DNA of 64,000 nucleotides from Gemmatimonadota bacterium (GCA_022825725.1 JAJDWE010000075.1:107501-171500), one strand, 5' to 3'; counted from the stretch's first letter, positions 8,991-17,409 are shown. Notes: generated by a model from the letters alone, not told the origin. Numbers and translations are program-made.

Positions 8991-9784
8991 TCCGAAGCCT
9001 CCTTCCGTGCGGGACCCGTGGGCGGCCGAAGCGGGAGGTCGACGTCGAACGTCGTCCCGCGTCCCGGCTCGCTCTCGACCGAGATTTCCCCGCCGTGCTG
9101 GTGTACGATCTGGAGTGTGATCGCGAGACCCAGCCCCATCCCGATCCGCTCGCCCTTGGTGGTGAAGCCGGGCTCGAAGATCTCCTCGATGACATCGCGC
9201 GGGATGCCCCGGCCCGTGTCGGCGACGCGGACGCGCGCGTGGTCCCCTTCCGCGCGCGTCCGGATCGTGAGCACGCCGCCATCGTGCATGGCCTGGGCCG
9301 CGTTGTGCACGAGGTTCATGAACACCTGGTTGATCCGGTTCGGATGACACACCACGAGCGGCAGCTCCCCGAAGTCCCGGACGACCTCGATCTCCTTCAG
9401 CTCGTGCCCCAGAAGGGCCAGCGTCCCCTCGATCCCTTCGTGAAGGTCCACGGGGCGGGGCTCGGAGGTCGTGGGCCGCCCGAAGTTCCGCAGGTTCCGT
9501 ACGAGGTTCACCATGCGCTCCACGGCGATGCCGTTCGTTCGCAGCACGGATTCCGTGGCTCGCACGACCCTCCGGACTTCATCGAGTTCATCCGGCGTGA
9601 CGACTTCGTCCTCGAGGATCTCTCCCAGCTTGAGGAGCGCGCGCTCGATGACGTGGTGGTTGCTGTTCAGCGCGCCCAGCGGAGTGTTGAGTTCGTGCGC
9701 GATCCCCGCGACCAGCATGCCGAGCGTCGCGAGCCGGGCCTGCGTGATCTCCCGGGCCGTTGGCCCAAGTCCCCCCTCGTTCAA
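8987..9784 (-). CDS. Soluble sensor histidine kinase without a sensory domain
   Basis: A 265-aa product with a HisKA dimerisation helix (LGMLVAGIAHELNTPLGALN, phosphoacceptor His in AHELNTP) and a HATPase domain: N box NRINQVFMNLVHNAAQAM, G1 VADTGRGIP, G2 GMGLGLAI, and a C-terminal GRGTTFDVDLPL. There is no membrane segment or PAS/GAF domain. The chosen TTG start (9784) overlaps the stop of the response regulator (TTGA). That regulator ends in a coiled coil of the kind that joins a receiver to a kinase in hybrid proteins, so input may come from the partner. The start is less certain than the domain call. Confidence 0.88.
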   Translation of the reverse strand: MNEGGLGPTAREITQARLATLGMLVAGIAHELNTPLGALNSNHHVIERALLKLGEILEDEVVTPDELDEVRRVVRATESVLRTNGIAVERMVNLVRNLRNFGRPTTSEPRPVDLHEGIEGTLALLGHELKEIEVVRDFGELPLVVCHPNRINQVFMNLVHNAAQAMHDGGVLTIRTRAEGDHARVRVADTGRGIPRDVIEEIFEPGFTTKGERIGMGLGLAITLQIVHQHGGEISVESEPGRGTTFDVDLPLRPPTGPARKEASE

Positions 9785-10266
9785 AGGAAGGCCTGGATCC
9801 AGCGCTGGCGGAGTCCGGCGAGTTCGTCGTTGGCCGCCTCGAGTTCGGCCATGCGCTCGGTCAGCTCGCGGAAGAGGAGGCTGCGCTCGACGCCGTTGCG
9901 GATGGCGAAGGCAAGCACATCGTTGTCCCACGGCTTCTCGAGGTACTGGTAGAGCCCGGCCTCGTTGATCGCGAGGATCGCGTTTTCCTTGTCGGCGTAG
10001 CCGGTGAGGAGGATGCGGGTCGCCTCCGGCCTCATGCTGCGGGCTCGCGAGAGGAACTGAACGCCGTCGAGGTCGGGCATCATGAGGTCCGCGACGATCG
10101 CGTGGACCGGTTCCGACTCCAGGTGCTCGAGCGCGGCGCGCGGGGACGTGAAGGGGAGCACGAGGTGGTCCGTCTCCAGCTCCAGGAACCCCTGAATGGC
10201 GTCCACGACCATATCCTCGTCGTCGACGACCATCACGGTGCCGGCGTCCGGCGTGATCTCATCCAT
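9781..10266 (-). CDS. Receiver-domain response regulator with coiled-coil tail
   Basis: A 161-aa product. The receiver domain (residues about 10-125) has the acidic pair in VMVVDDED, the phosphoacceptor Asp in VADLMMPDLDG, the switch Thr in ILLTGYAD and the conserved Lys in LEKPW. The AINEAGLYQYLEKPW stretch is typical of receivers in RpfG- and hybrid-kinase-type proteins. No output domain follows, only a helix rich in Glu and Leu (LTERMAELEAANDELAGL). It lies 6 nt after the transporter gene and overlaps the kinase start by 4 nt, so the three form one unit. It may act by protein-protein contact rather than DNA binding (inference). Confidence 0.9.
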   Translation of the reverse strand: MDEITPDAGTVMVVDDEDMVVDAIQGFLELETDHLVLPFTSPRAALEHLESEPVHAIVADLMMPDLDGVQFLSRARSMRPEATRILLTGYADKENAILAINEAGLYQYLEKPWDNDVLAFAIRNGVERSLLFRELTERMAELEAANDELAGLRQRWIQAFL

Positions 10267-10272
10267 ATCGGA

Positions 10273-13200
10273 TCATGTCATCGCCAGGCCGCGAACGCGA
10301 CTCGCGAGCCCGCGGAGAAGGTCGAGACCGAGTTCGGGGTGGTCGATGAGGAGGTCGCGAAAGTCCTCCCGGGTGATGCGCAGCACGCGGGTGGGCTCCA
10401 CGGCGTGCGCTTCGACGAGGCTCGGGTGTTCGTCGATCAACGCCCACGTGCCGAACGCCTCTCCATCCGTGAGGGAAATCGACCCCTCCCCCTCCCCCTC
10501 GAGCGAAACCTCCCCGTGGATCACGAGGTAGAGGGCGTCCGTCGGCTCCCCTCTGCGGATGAAGACGGCGTCCGGCCGCACCTCGACCTCCCTCGCGATG
10601 GAGGCGAGGAGCGCGAGTTGCCGGCTCTTCACGCCCGAAAGGAGATCCACGCTCTGCAGGCGGAACACTTTCTCGATCAGTTCCATCTCTTCCTCGTCTC
10701 GTTCGTCCCCCGGATCCCGCGCGGGGGTCTCTGTCCGTCGCGCAAGCCGGCGGGCCAGCCGCGCCAGCGCCGGTTCCGCCGGCGCGAAACCGCGAAGGGC
10801 CTCGCCCATCGCGCCGCGGTCGGCTTCGAAAGACGTCCAGAGCGCGCACCTCGCGATCCAGGCGTCCTCATCGTCCCACAGCTCCCGGAGGACCTCTCCC
10901 GCCTCCCGCGAGGACCCCCGCGGAGCTTCCTCCGCGAGCACCGGTCCGAGGTCGGAGAACGTGCGGTGTCCGACCGTCGTCTCGATCCATTCCACCGCGT
11001 TCGCGCGCCGGCGCGGCGTTCCGCTCTCGAGGGCCAGGTAACTGCGCCGCATCGGCTGCTCGGGATATACGAGCCCGAGCCAGCGGAAGACACTCGCCCG
11101 CCGATCCCTTCTCGCCTCGTCGAGCGCCCGGAGGAGGAGCGTTCGGGGCATCGACGCCGGAACGCCGTCGAGTGCCGCGGCGGCGGTGGCGTAGCGCCCG
11201 GACGCCTGGACTTCGCGCCCCACGGCCTCGAGCACCCTCTCCGCCGGAAAAGTGAGATCATCGTGCTGCGTGCGCAGCCGGTGGAGCGACACGAGGGCCT
11301 GGTCGTCGAGCGCCTGTTCGGTTTCGGGCAGCAGGTAGGAGGTGATGAGGGCGTCGATCGTCGCGGGCGTCGCGATCTCGCCGAGCACGCTCGCGACACC
11401 CCGGCGCACCCAGGGATCGGCGCCCGGGTCGGAGAGCGCCGCAAGCAGCGGCGTCACGATCTCCTCGCCCCGCCCCGCGAGGCCGGCGCGGGCCGCGCTC
11501 CGGGTCCAGGGGCTCGCGAGACACGCGATGGCCGCCTGCACGAGGGCGGGCTGCGGAAGCCGGGCTGCGCTCCGCGCGGCCGCCGCCGCGACATCTTCGC
11601 GGGGATGGGAGATGAGTTCGAGGAGGAGGCGCTCCACCGAGGGGTGGCCCGGGACGAGCCCCGCCGCCATCGCCAACTCGCGGGCTCCCGCCCCTTCGAG
11701 CATCCCCTCCTCGTATTGCCGCAGCAGCTTCTCGAAGCGCGGGGTCGCGATGCGTTCGGCCCGCGTGGCGTCGAAGTCGCTGAAGAGGCAGTCGAAGGCG
11801 GCGGAGCGGGCGTTCGTCGACTCCGAGTCGAGGAGGGGGATGAGGACATCGCGGGCGCGCGGCGCCGCCTTCAGGGCGAGGAGCCGGGCGGCGGCCCGTC
11901 GCACGGCGGCATCCGGATCCTCGAGTCGGGTCCGCACCACCTCCTCGTCCAGGAGGCCGGGTGCGCGCGACAGCGACCGGAGCGCTCGGGCCCGAAGGCG
12001 GGGGTTCTCGTGTTCGAGGAGACCGTACAGCTCCGGGGAAAGCGCCTCGACGTCCTCGGGCGTGGCGCCGCGCAGGACGTCGAAGGCGAACGCGACTTTC
12101 AGCGGCCGCTCGTCCCGGAGCGCGTCCCGCGCGAGCGCCAGCGCGCCCACATCCGCCATCGACACGAAGGTCCCGCGCAGGCTCGCAAAGCGTCCCTCGA
12201 AGGACTGGGCCAGACTCGTGACGTACGACTTTCTCACCTTGAGGAAGGCGAACAGCAGGACGCCCGCCAGGGCCACGCCGACGATCCCGAGGATGATGAG
12301 CCGGCCCATGATCGAAACGCTGGCGAGCAGCAGCGAGGGGATCGCGATGAGCACGCCGGAGAGGGCCTTCCCCAGCCCCTTCTCCACCGCCACGTCGATG
12401 TACGACTTCGCCTTGAGTTTGATGTCCTCCGGGACGGGCACGTAGAGGATCTCGCGGCCCGTGCGCTCGGCCGAATAGCGGAACGTCTTCTCCGTGGTCC
12501 GGGCTCCGACGGCGACGGCGAGCGCAGCGGTGGACAGCCACACGGCGGCGGCGAGAGCCCCGGTCGCGAGGATCACGGCCACCGGGAAGATGATGACGGC
12601 GACCGCGGCGCCCCAGCGGCGCAGGATCGGGCGCAGCGCGAGGAGGACGACGATCGGGAGCCACTGCGTGAGGACGTCCACGAAGGCCAGGAAGCCGGCG
12701 ATCGCGGCAAGATCGGTGAAAACCTCGCGGGTGAGCGTGTTGTACTGATAGTCGATGAACTGCTTCACAACGATTGTCAGGAGCACGGTGGCCGCGATGA
12801 GCCGCACCTGCGGGTGCGCCGCCATGCGCCGCAGGTCGCTGCGCTCGAGTTCCGGATCTTCCGCGTGCGCGTACTCGGAGGGCGCCTCCGGCGGCTCCCG
12901 GGACCAGACGAGCGCGAGGCCGCCCGCCAGCACGAGGAGCGCGGCGCCCGCCACGAGGAGCAGGTTCTCGGACGACCCGCCGCCCGACGTGAAGACGGTG
13001 GTGAGGAGCGCGCCGAGCGTGGCCCCCGCCGAACCTGACGCGATGACGACCGGATAGGCGCGCTTCGCATCGCGGGCGTTGTAGAAGACCTGGGTCGCGA
13101 TGTAGAAGTGCGTGATGAGCGAGGCCGCCAGCACGTCGTACCACCCGTAGAAGACGAGCCCGAACCACGCCTCCCCCGGTTGGTAGAGGAGGCGGAAGGC

Positions 13201-13476
13201 GACCATGCTGAGGGCGAAGAACGCCGCCGTCAGCGGGATGAGACGACGCCAGGAGATCCGGTCCGAGAGGAAGTTGTAGAACGGCGCGACGACGACGACC
13301 GCCGCGCTGATGAAGTACACCTGGTAGAAATCGCCCGTCGCGAGTCCCGAGAGCGCGAAGGCGCTGCGCAGCGGGCGCAGGATCCCGATGACGAAGAGGA
13401 CGAGCGCCGCCAGCCCCATCATGGCGAACAGCTTCCCCGCACCGGGGCGGTGCGCGAAGGGGTGTCGGAGCCTCAC
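10273..13476 (-). CDS. ATP/ADP-carrier-like (Npt) transporter fused to HEAT repeats and a cNMP-binding-like domain
   Basis: A 1067-aa product with three parts. Residues about 15-440 form roughly twelve membrane helices with Npt-like blocks (ARDAKRAYPVVIASGSAGA; FRYSAERTGREILYVPVPE; KLKAKSYIDV). Residues about 450-870 are a helical array with repeated LEDPDAAVRRAAARLL and WVRRGVASVLGEI units, as in HEAT repeats. The last 135 residues are a CAP/cNMP-binding-like beta-roll (VFIRRGEPTDALYLVIHGEVSL). Its phosphate-binding cassette reads FGTWALIDEHPSLVEA, without the FGE Glu and the Arg that usually hold cAMP. The GTG at 13476 is the only good start clear of the upstream tRNA. A nucleotide substrate is inferred from family, not shown. 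Confidence 0.8.
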   Translation of the reverse strand: MRLRHPFAHRPGAGKLFAMMGLAALVLFVIGILRPLRSAFALSGLATGDFYQVYFISAAVVVVAPFYNFLSDRISWRRLIPLTAAFFALSMVAFRLLYQPGEAWFGLVFYGWYDVLAASLITHFYIATQVFYNARDAKRAYPVVIASGSAGATLGALLTTVFTSGGGSSENLLLVAGAALLVLAGGLALVWSREPPEAPSEYAHAEDPELERSDLRRMAAHPQVRLIAATVLLTIVVKQFIDYQYNTLTREVFTDLAAIAGFLAFVDVLTQWLPIVVLLALRPILRRWGAAVAVIIFPVAVILATGALAAAVWLSTAALAVAVGARTTEKTFRYSAERTGREILYVPVPEDIKLKAKSYIDVAVEKGLGKALSGVLIAIPSLLLASVSIMGRLIILGIVGVALAGVLLFAFLKVRKSYVTSLAQSFEGRFASLRGTFVSMADVGALALARDALRDERPLKVAFAFDVLRGATPEDVEALSPELYGLLEHENPRLRARALRSLSRAPGLLDEEVVRTRLEDPDAAVRRAAARLLALKAAPRARDVLIPLLDSESTNARSAAFDCLFSDFDATRAERIATPRFEKLLRQYEEGMLEGAGARELAMAAGLVPGHPSVERLLLELISHPREDVAAAAARSAARLPQPALVQAAIACLASPWTRSAARAGLAGRGEEIVTPLLAALSDPGADPWVRRGVASVLGEIATPATIDALITSYLLPETEQALDDQALVSLHRLRTQHDDLTFPAERVLEAVGREVQASGRYATAAAALDGVPASMPRTLLLRALDEARRDRRASVFRWLGLVYPEQPMRRSYLALESGTPRRRANAVEWIETTVGHRTFSDLGPVLAEEAPRGSSREAGEVLRELWDDEDAWIARCALWTSFEADRGAMGEALRGFAPAEPALARLARRLARRTETPARDPGDERDEEEMELIEKVFRLQSVDLLSGVKSRQLALLASIAREVEVRPDAVFIRRGEPTDALYLVIHGEVSLEGEGEGSISLTDGEAFGTWALIDEHPSLVEAHAVEPTRVLRITREDFRDLLIDHPELGLDLLRGLASRVRGLAMT

Positions 13477-13524
13477 GCGGAGTCCATCACCGTCCCGCGG
13501 TGACTGCGGCCGCCGCGAGGGTTT

Positions 13525-13553
13525 TTGCCACGGCCTCCCGCATGGTCCATCTT
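13525..13553 (+). promoter_or_regulatory. Possible promoter of tRNA-Pro
   Basis: TTGCCA (13525-13530) and CATCTT (13548-13553) are separated by 17 bp, and the tRNA begins 10 nt downstream. The -35 box is good and the -10 box weak. The site lies in the divergent gap between the transporter start and the tRNA. Confidence 0.35.
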
Positions 13554-13562
13554 TCTGTCCTT

Positions 13563-13636
13563 CGGGGCGTGGCGCAGTCCGGTAGCGCACCTGCTTTGGG
13601 AGCAGGGGGTCGCCGGTTCAAATCCGGCCGCCCCGA
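13563..13636 (+). tRNA. tRNA-Pro (anticodon TGG)
   Basis: A full cloverleaf can be drawn. The acceptor CGGGGCG (13563-13569) pairs with CGCCCCG (13629-13635). The anticodon stem CCTGC/GCAGG encloses the loop TTTGGGA, with TGG at 13597-13599 reading CCA. The T arm is CCGG-TTCAAAT-CCGG. The discriminator is A13636; CCA is not encoded. The last 19 bases overlap the 3' end of rdgB on the other strand. Confidence 0.95.
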
Positions 13637-14295
13637 TTGAACTCACGCGTTCTCAAGGTCACCAGAACCTCCCTTTTGATCCACCCCCTCGCCCGCCGGA
13701 TCGCCTTCGCCCGATGGCTCGTCGCCGTCTTCACCGCCGCGGGCAGTTCCGCGTAGGTGCGGTCGTGGCCGTCCGGCACGAAGAGCGGGTCGTAGCCGAA
13801 GCCTCCCGAGCCCCGCGGCCGGCGCGCGATTCGGCCGCGCACGACCCCCTCCACCACCTCGTGGCGCAGATCGTCCGTGAGCGCGACCGCGCAGCGATAG
13901 TGCGCCCCGCGCGCCCCGTCGGCCACGTCCGACATGCGATCGAGCAGCCACCGGTTGTTCGCTTCGTTCCGGCCCCAGCGCTCGACCCACTCGGCTGGGG
14001 CGAAGCGCCGGGTTCGCACTCCGGGACCTCCGCCGAACGCGTCCACGCAGAGGCCGGAATCGTCCGCGAGCGCGGGGAGGCCGGAGCGGCGGTGAAAGTA
14101 CTTTGCCTTGGACAGGGCGTTGCGCGCGAAGGTATCGAAGGGTTCGAGGTCGTCCTCCTCCTCGTGTTCGGGAAGGCCGAGATCCGCCGGGCCGAGCAGC
14201 CGGATGGGAAGGTCGGCGAGGAGATCGCGAATTTCGCGGAGTTTGTGGACGCTGCGCGTGGCAACGAGGACCGGGGGCGGGTTCAGTCCGCCCAA
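13618..14295 (-). CDS. rdgB: Non-canonical purine NTP pyrophosphatase (RdgB/HAM1)
   Basis: Hydrolyses dITP, XTP and ITP to the monophosphates, keeping deaminated purines out of nucleic acid. The 225-aa product has the HAM1 blocks VLVATRSVHKLREIRDLL (Asn of TxN replaced), DTFARNALSKAKYF, ADDSGLCVDAFGGGPGV, GGFGYDPLFVPDG and SHRAKA. No ATG or GTG sits before the conserved N-terminus; TTG 14295, overlapping the upstream stop by 13 nt, is the best start. The C-terminus runs about 20 residues longer than most homologues and ends inside the tRNA-Pro gene on the opposite strand. Confidence 0.92.
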   Translation of the reverse strand: MGGLNPPPVLVATRSVHKLREIRDLLADLPIRLLGPADLGLPEHEEEDDLEPFDTFARNALSKAKYFHRRSGLPALADDSGLCVDAFGGGPGVRTRRFAPAEWVERWGRNEANNRWLLDRMSDVADGARGAHYRCAVALTDDLRHEVVEGVVRGRIARRPRGSGGFGYDPLFVPDGHDRTYAELPAAVKTATSHRAKAIRRARGWIKREVLVTLRTREFNRGGRI

Positions 14296-15245
14296 AGACT
14301 CTCCGCCTGGAGACTCTCCGCGAACTCCGGGTAGACCTTCCACAGGTATCCCCCCATGACGAGCGCCGCGAGGATGTTCCCGACCAGAATCGACCACCAG
14401 GCGAGTTCCTCGAGGATCCAGCCGCCGAGCATCGCGACCATGGCGATGAAGAAGACCTCGAAGACGACGAACAGCACGATGATGCCGAGGGCCAGCGGCG
14501 GGAACCTGGACACCTGCCTCGCGAGGCCGGAGACCGCGACGCCGAACAGCACGAAGAACGCGAAGTGGGCGAGCGTGTACCCGACGACGGGCGCAAGGGA
14601 GATCTGGACCGCGGCCGGCGTGGGGGCGCCGCGGAAGAGGACCGTCGCCAGCGCCGCCGGCGTATAGAGGGGCTGCCGGAGCACGGAGTCGATGATGAGG
14701 AACCAGCACGCGACGACGAGGGCGCCGAGGATCCCCGCGTAGATGCCGTGCCGCGTCACCCGGTGCGTCTGCAGGAAGTTCATCATCCCCACGATGCCGG
14801 GTTCGGAACTCACCCAGTGCATGTGGGTGAACATCACGACCCCCGCGAGCGCGTTTCCGAAGAAGACGGCCGGCCATCCCGGCGCGGACATCACGAGTCC
14901 GGAAGGGGCCCGGATGAGTCCGAGGTAGAAGGCGAGGGAACACACGAAGAGGCCGTACAGCGCACCGATGAACACGTTGCGCGGGAGGCCCGCCCACTGG
15001 ACGAGTGCCGCGGCGAGCATCCCGAGCCCGGCCCAGGCGGTGAAGTGAATGAGGGTGAAGCCCGCGACGATCCCCATCGTGGCCTCGACCTCGGCGCGGC
15101 TGATGATCGCCCCCCAGAGGAAGGCGGGAGTCTGCAGCGGCGTCCCCTGCCCGAGGTCGTAGAAGTAGAACAGCACGGCGAGGACGAAGCCGCCCAGCAG
15201 CCCGCCGACGAGTCCGGCCCGGATCCTGCGTCTGAGCGTCAGCAC
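14283..15245 (-). CDS. Polytopic membrane protein of unknown function
   Basis: A 320-aa product with about eight hydrophobic helices, starting GLVGGLLGGFVLAVLFYFY and ending with a helix before KVYPEFAESLQAESLWAD. Scattered His residues lie near helix ends (LIHFTAWAGLG, FTHMHWVS). I do not recognise a family. The GTG start overlaps the stop of the small upstream gene (GTGCTGA). It follows ctaB and the oxidase subunit genes in the same direction, so a role beside the terminal oxidase is possible but unproven. Confidence 0.7.
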   Translation of the reverse strand: MLTLRRRIRAGLVGGLLGGFVLAVLFYFYDLGQGTPLQTPAFLWGAIISRAEVEATMGIVAGFTLIHFTAWAGLGMLAAALVQWAGLPRNVFIGALYGLFVCSLAFYLGLIRAPSGLVMSAPGWPAVFFGNALAGVVMFTHMHWVSSEPGIVGMMNFLQTHRVTRHGIYAGILGALVVACWFLIIDSVLRQPLYTPAALATVLFRGAPTPAAVQISLAPVVGYTLAHFAFFVLFGVAVSGLARQVSRFPPLALGIIVLFVVFEVFFIAMVAMLGGWILEELAWWSILVGNILAALVMGGYLWKVYPEFAESLQAESLWAD

Positions 15246-15481
15246 GCGGAGTCCGGGTCGGCCGCGCGGGCCGCCTCCCACTTGCGCTGCTCTTCCAGAG
15301 CCCTCTCGACCTCCTGCTGGCGTTGCCGGCGGCGCGCCCGGAAGATCCCGCCTCCGATGACGACGAGAAGCAGGTAGGGCATCGCCGCCATGAATGCGAA
15401 CATGAGGACGTATCCCGCCTGTTCGTCCGGCGTATGCTGCATCTGCGGGGCCGCCGCAAGGACGGCGAAGGTGTTCAGCAC
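15239..15481 (-). CDS. Small single-span membrane protein in the ctaB locus
   Basis: An 80-aa product from GTG 15481, 5 nt after the ctaB stop; ATG 15442 would give 67 aa. It has one strong helix (YVLMFAFMAAMPYLLLVVIGGGIF) followed by a basic, charged cytoplasmic tail (RARRRQRQQEVERALEEQRKW). Size, topology and position recall small accessory proteins found in cytochrome oxidase or cytochrome c assembly loci, but no sequence signature supports a name. The stop overlaps the next gene's GTG by 7 nt. Confidence 0.6.
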   Translation of the reverse strand: MLNTFAVLAAAPQMQHTPDEQAGYVLMFAFMAAMPYLLLVVIGGGIFRARRRQRQQEVERALEEQRKWEAARAADPDSAC

Positions 15482-15486
15482 GGCTG

Positions 15487-16410
15487 CTACAGCTTGTCGA
15501 GGACGAGTACCGCCATCAGCAGTGGAAGATACAGGATCGAGGCCCGGAACAAACCCCGGGCGTTCGCCGGCGTCGCGCCGCGGGCGAAGCGGAACGCGGT
15601 CCACACGAAGCCCGCCCCGAGGACGAGCGCGACCGCGAAGTACACGATGCCCGTGAGACCGAGGACGCTCGGGAGCAGGCTCACGGGGATCAGCGTGAGC
15701 GCGTAGAGAAGCGCCTGGCGACGCGTCTGCCGGCCCTCGAAGTCACCGACGGAGAGCATGCGAAGTCCCGCCGCCTCGTAGTCGTCGCGGAGGAGCCAGG
15801 CCAGGGCGAGAAAGTGGGGCAGCTGCCAGACGAAGAGGATCGCGAACAGCGCCCAGCCGCCGGGGCCGAACTGCCCGGTGGCGGCGGTCCAGCCGCCGAG
15901 GATCGGCAGGGCGCCAGGCACCGCGCCCACCACGGTGGAGAGCGAGTGCACGCGTTTGAGCGGCGTGTAGACGAAGTCGTAGGAGATGAAAGTGGCGAGC
16001 GCGAGGCCCGCCGTGGCCGGATTGACGGCGAGCCACAGCCAGGCGATCCCCGCCGCGGCGAGAACCCCGGAGACGACCGTGGCGGGCGGCGTCGCGAGGC
16101 GGCCGGCCGGCAGCGGCCGCGCGCGGGTTCGCACCATGAGCGCGTCCACATCCCGTTCCAACACCTGGTTCATCGCGCTCGTCCCGGCAGCGACGAGCGC
16201 CACGCCGGCCATGGCCTGCGCGAACAGGGCAAAGTCGAAGCTCGCCGCACCGAGGAGAAAACCGGCGGCCGCGCTCGCGACTACGAGCGCCGTGATGCGC
16301 GGCTTCGTGAGCTCCAGGTACGACGAGAACGTCCCGCGAATCGAGTGGACCCGTCCCGGGATCCCGGCGAAGGGGACCCCGCGGGCCTTCAGAAGACTCC
16401 CTACCTCCAT
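15487..16410 (-). CDS. ctaB: Protohaem IX farnesyltransferase (haem O synthase)
   Basis: Adds a farnesyl group to haem b to make haem O, the precursor of haem A for the neighbouring oxidase. The 307-aa UbiA-family membrane enzyme carries both Asp-rich prenyl-diphosphate loops: NQVLERDVDALMVRTRARPL and DYEAAGLRML. It also has YTPLKRVHSLSTVVGAVPGA, with about nine helices. It lies at the 3' end of the oxidase gene run, as is common for ctaB. No ctaA (haem A synthase) is seen in the window. Confidence 0.95.
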   Translation of the reverse strand: MEVGSLLKARGVPFAGIPGRVHSIRGTFSSYLELTKPRITALVVASAAAGFLLGAASFDFALFAQAMAGVALVAAGTSAMNQVLERDVDALMVRTRARPLPAGRLATPPATVVSGVLAAAGIAWLWLAVNPATAGLALATFISYDFVYTPLKRVHSLSTVVGAVPGALPILGGWTAATGQFGPGGWALFAILFVWQLPHFLALAWLLRDDYEAAGLRMLSVGDFEGRQTRRQALLYALTLIPVSLLPSVLGLTGIVYFAVALVLGAGFVWTAFRFARGATPANARGLFRASILYLPLLMAVLVLDKL

Positions 16411-16423
16411 GGCGAAGTCGCGC

Positions 16424-16729
16424 CTACACGTACTCCATCATGATCGCGAGGATCATGATGGCCACGGCCGGAAGCGGCGCCAGCGCCACCAGCCGCAGGC
16501 GGTTGGGCTCGAATTTCAGGTGCATGTAGTAGAGCGCGACCAGCAGCGCCTTCCAGACCGCCATGATGAGCAGCGACACCACGATCATCCACTTCGGGAT
16601 CGCCAGGAACGCCACCAGCACCTCGAGAATCGTAAGGATGGCGAGGTACAGCCAGATGAGCATGTACCTGGGATGCTCATGCGCATGGTCGTCCGCGGCG
16701 CTCGCCGCGTGTCCTCCGGCTTCACTCAT
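16424..16729 (-). CDS. ctaF: Cytochrome c oxidase subunit IV (prokaryotic type)
   Basis: A 101-aa product with a His-rich N-terminus (GGHAASAADDHAHEHPRY) and three helices, including WMIVVSLLIMAVWKALLVALYYMHLKFE. The KALLVALYYMHLKFE block is the hallmark of the CtaF/CyoD-type small subunit. It lies between subunit III and ctaB in the usual order. It is thought to stabilise the oxidase core. Confidence 0.88.
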   Translation of the reverse strand: MSEAGGHAASAADDHAHEHPRYMLIWLYLAILTILEVLVAFLAIPKWMIVVSLLIMAVWKALLVALYYMHLKFEPNRLRLVALAPLPAVAIMILAIMMEYV

Positions 16730-16771
16730 TCGTTCGCTCCGTAGCTCTCGGCGCCGACCGCCCCGGCGCGG

Positions 16772-17386
16772 CTAGATCAGGTATACGATCGTGAACAGGA
16801 TGATCCACACGAGGTCGACGAAGTGCCAGTAGAGGCCGAGCACTTCGATCCCGTGCGTGTTATCCGCCCCCCAGTGCCCCCGCCAGGCGCGGATCGTGGC
16901 CCACGCGAGGCAGATCACGCCCAGCAGGACGTGGAAGCCGTGGAAGCCCGTCATCGTGAAGAACGTGGCCCCGTACAGTCCCGCGGCCGGCGTGAACCCG
17001 TGGCTCCCTTCCCACGATTGGTGCAGCACGAGTTCGGTGTACTCGTAGACCTGCACGCCGAGGAAGGTGGCCCCGAGCACGGTCGTCGACAGCAGCCAGA
17101 CCTTGATCCCCTTCTGGTCCCCCTCCTGCGCGGCGGCGAACGCCTTCACCATCGTCACCGAACTGCAGATGAGGAGGAAGGTATTGAACGCGGTCACCGG
17201 AACGTTCAATACGTCGCCGGGCTCCGCCCACGTGTCGGCGGCCCCGAAGCGGAGCACGACGTACGAGCCGATGAGGCCCGCGAAGAACATCACCTCCGAG
17301 CACAGAAACACCCACATTCCCACCTTCTGGGTGTAGACATCGAGTCCTCGCTCGGGGACCCGGCCTGCGGTCGCGGCGTGTGCCAT
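16772..17386 (-). CDS. ctaE: Cytochrome c oxidase subunit III
   Basis: A 204-aa integral membrane subunit with five predicted helices. Blocks: KVGMWVFLCSEVMFFAGLIGSYVVLR, a central ATFLGVQVYEYTEL, TMTGFHGFHVLLGVICLAW, and GLYWHFVDLVWIILF, all typical of COX3. This subunit has no redox centre and supports proton uptake and core stability. It ends 42 nt before the subunit IV gene and begins 24 nt after subunit I. Confidence 0.95.
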   Translation of the reverse strand: MAHAATAGRVPERGLDVYTQKVGMWVFLCSEVMFFAGLIGSYVVLRFGAADTWAEPGDVLNVPVTAFNTFLLICSSVTMVKAFAAAQEGDQKGIKVWLLSTTVLGATFLGVQVYEYTELVLHQSWEGSHGFTPAAGLYGATFFTMTGFHGFHVLLGVICLAWATIRAWRGHWGADNTHGIEVLGLYWHFVDLVWIILFTIVYLI

Positions 17387-17409
17387 CTCGTCAGTTCCCT
17401 TCTATCCGA

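Noticed and set aside
9781-9784. The TGA between receiver and kinase as a selenocysteine codon
   Set aside because: Sequence after the TGA in the receiver frame is not kinase; the kinase is in a different frame, so no read-through product fits.
9760-13038. 1092-codon open frame on the plus strand opposite the transporter gene
   Set aside because: Composition is Arg/Glu/His-rich with no recognisable domain, typical of the complement of a G+C-rich gene.
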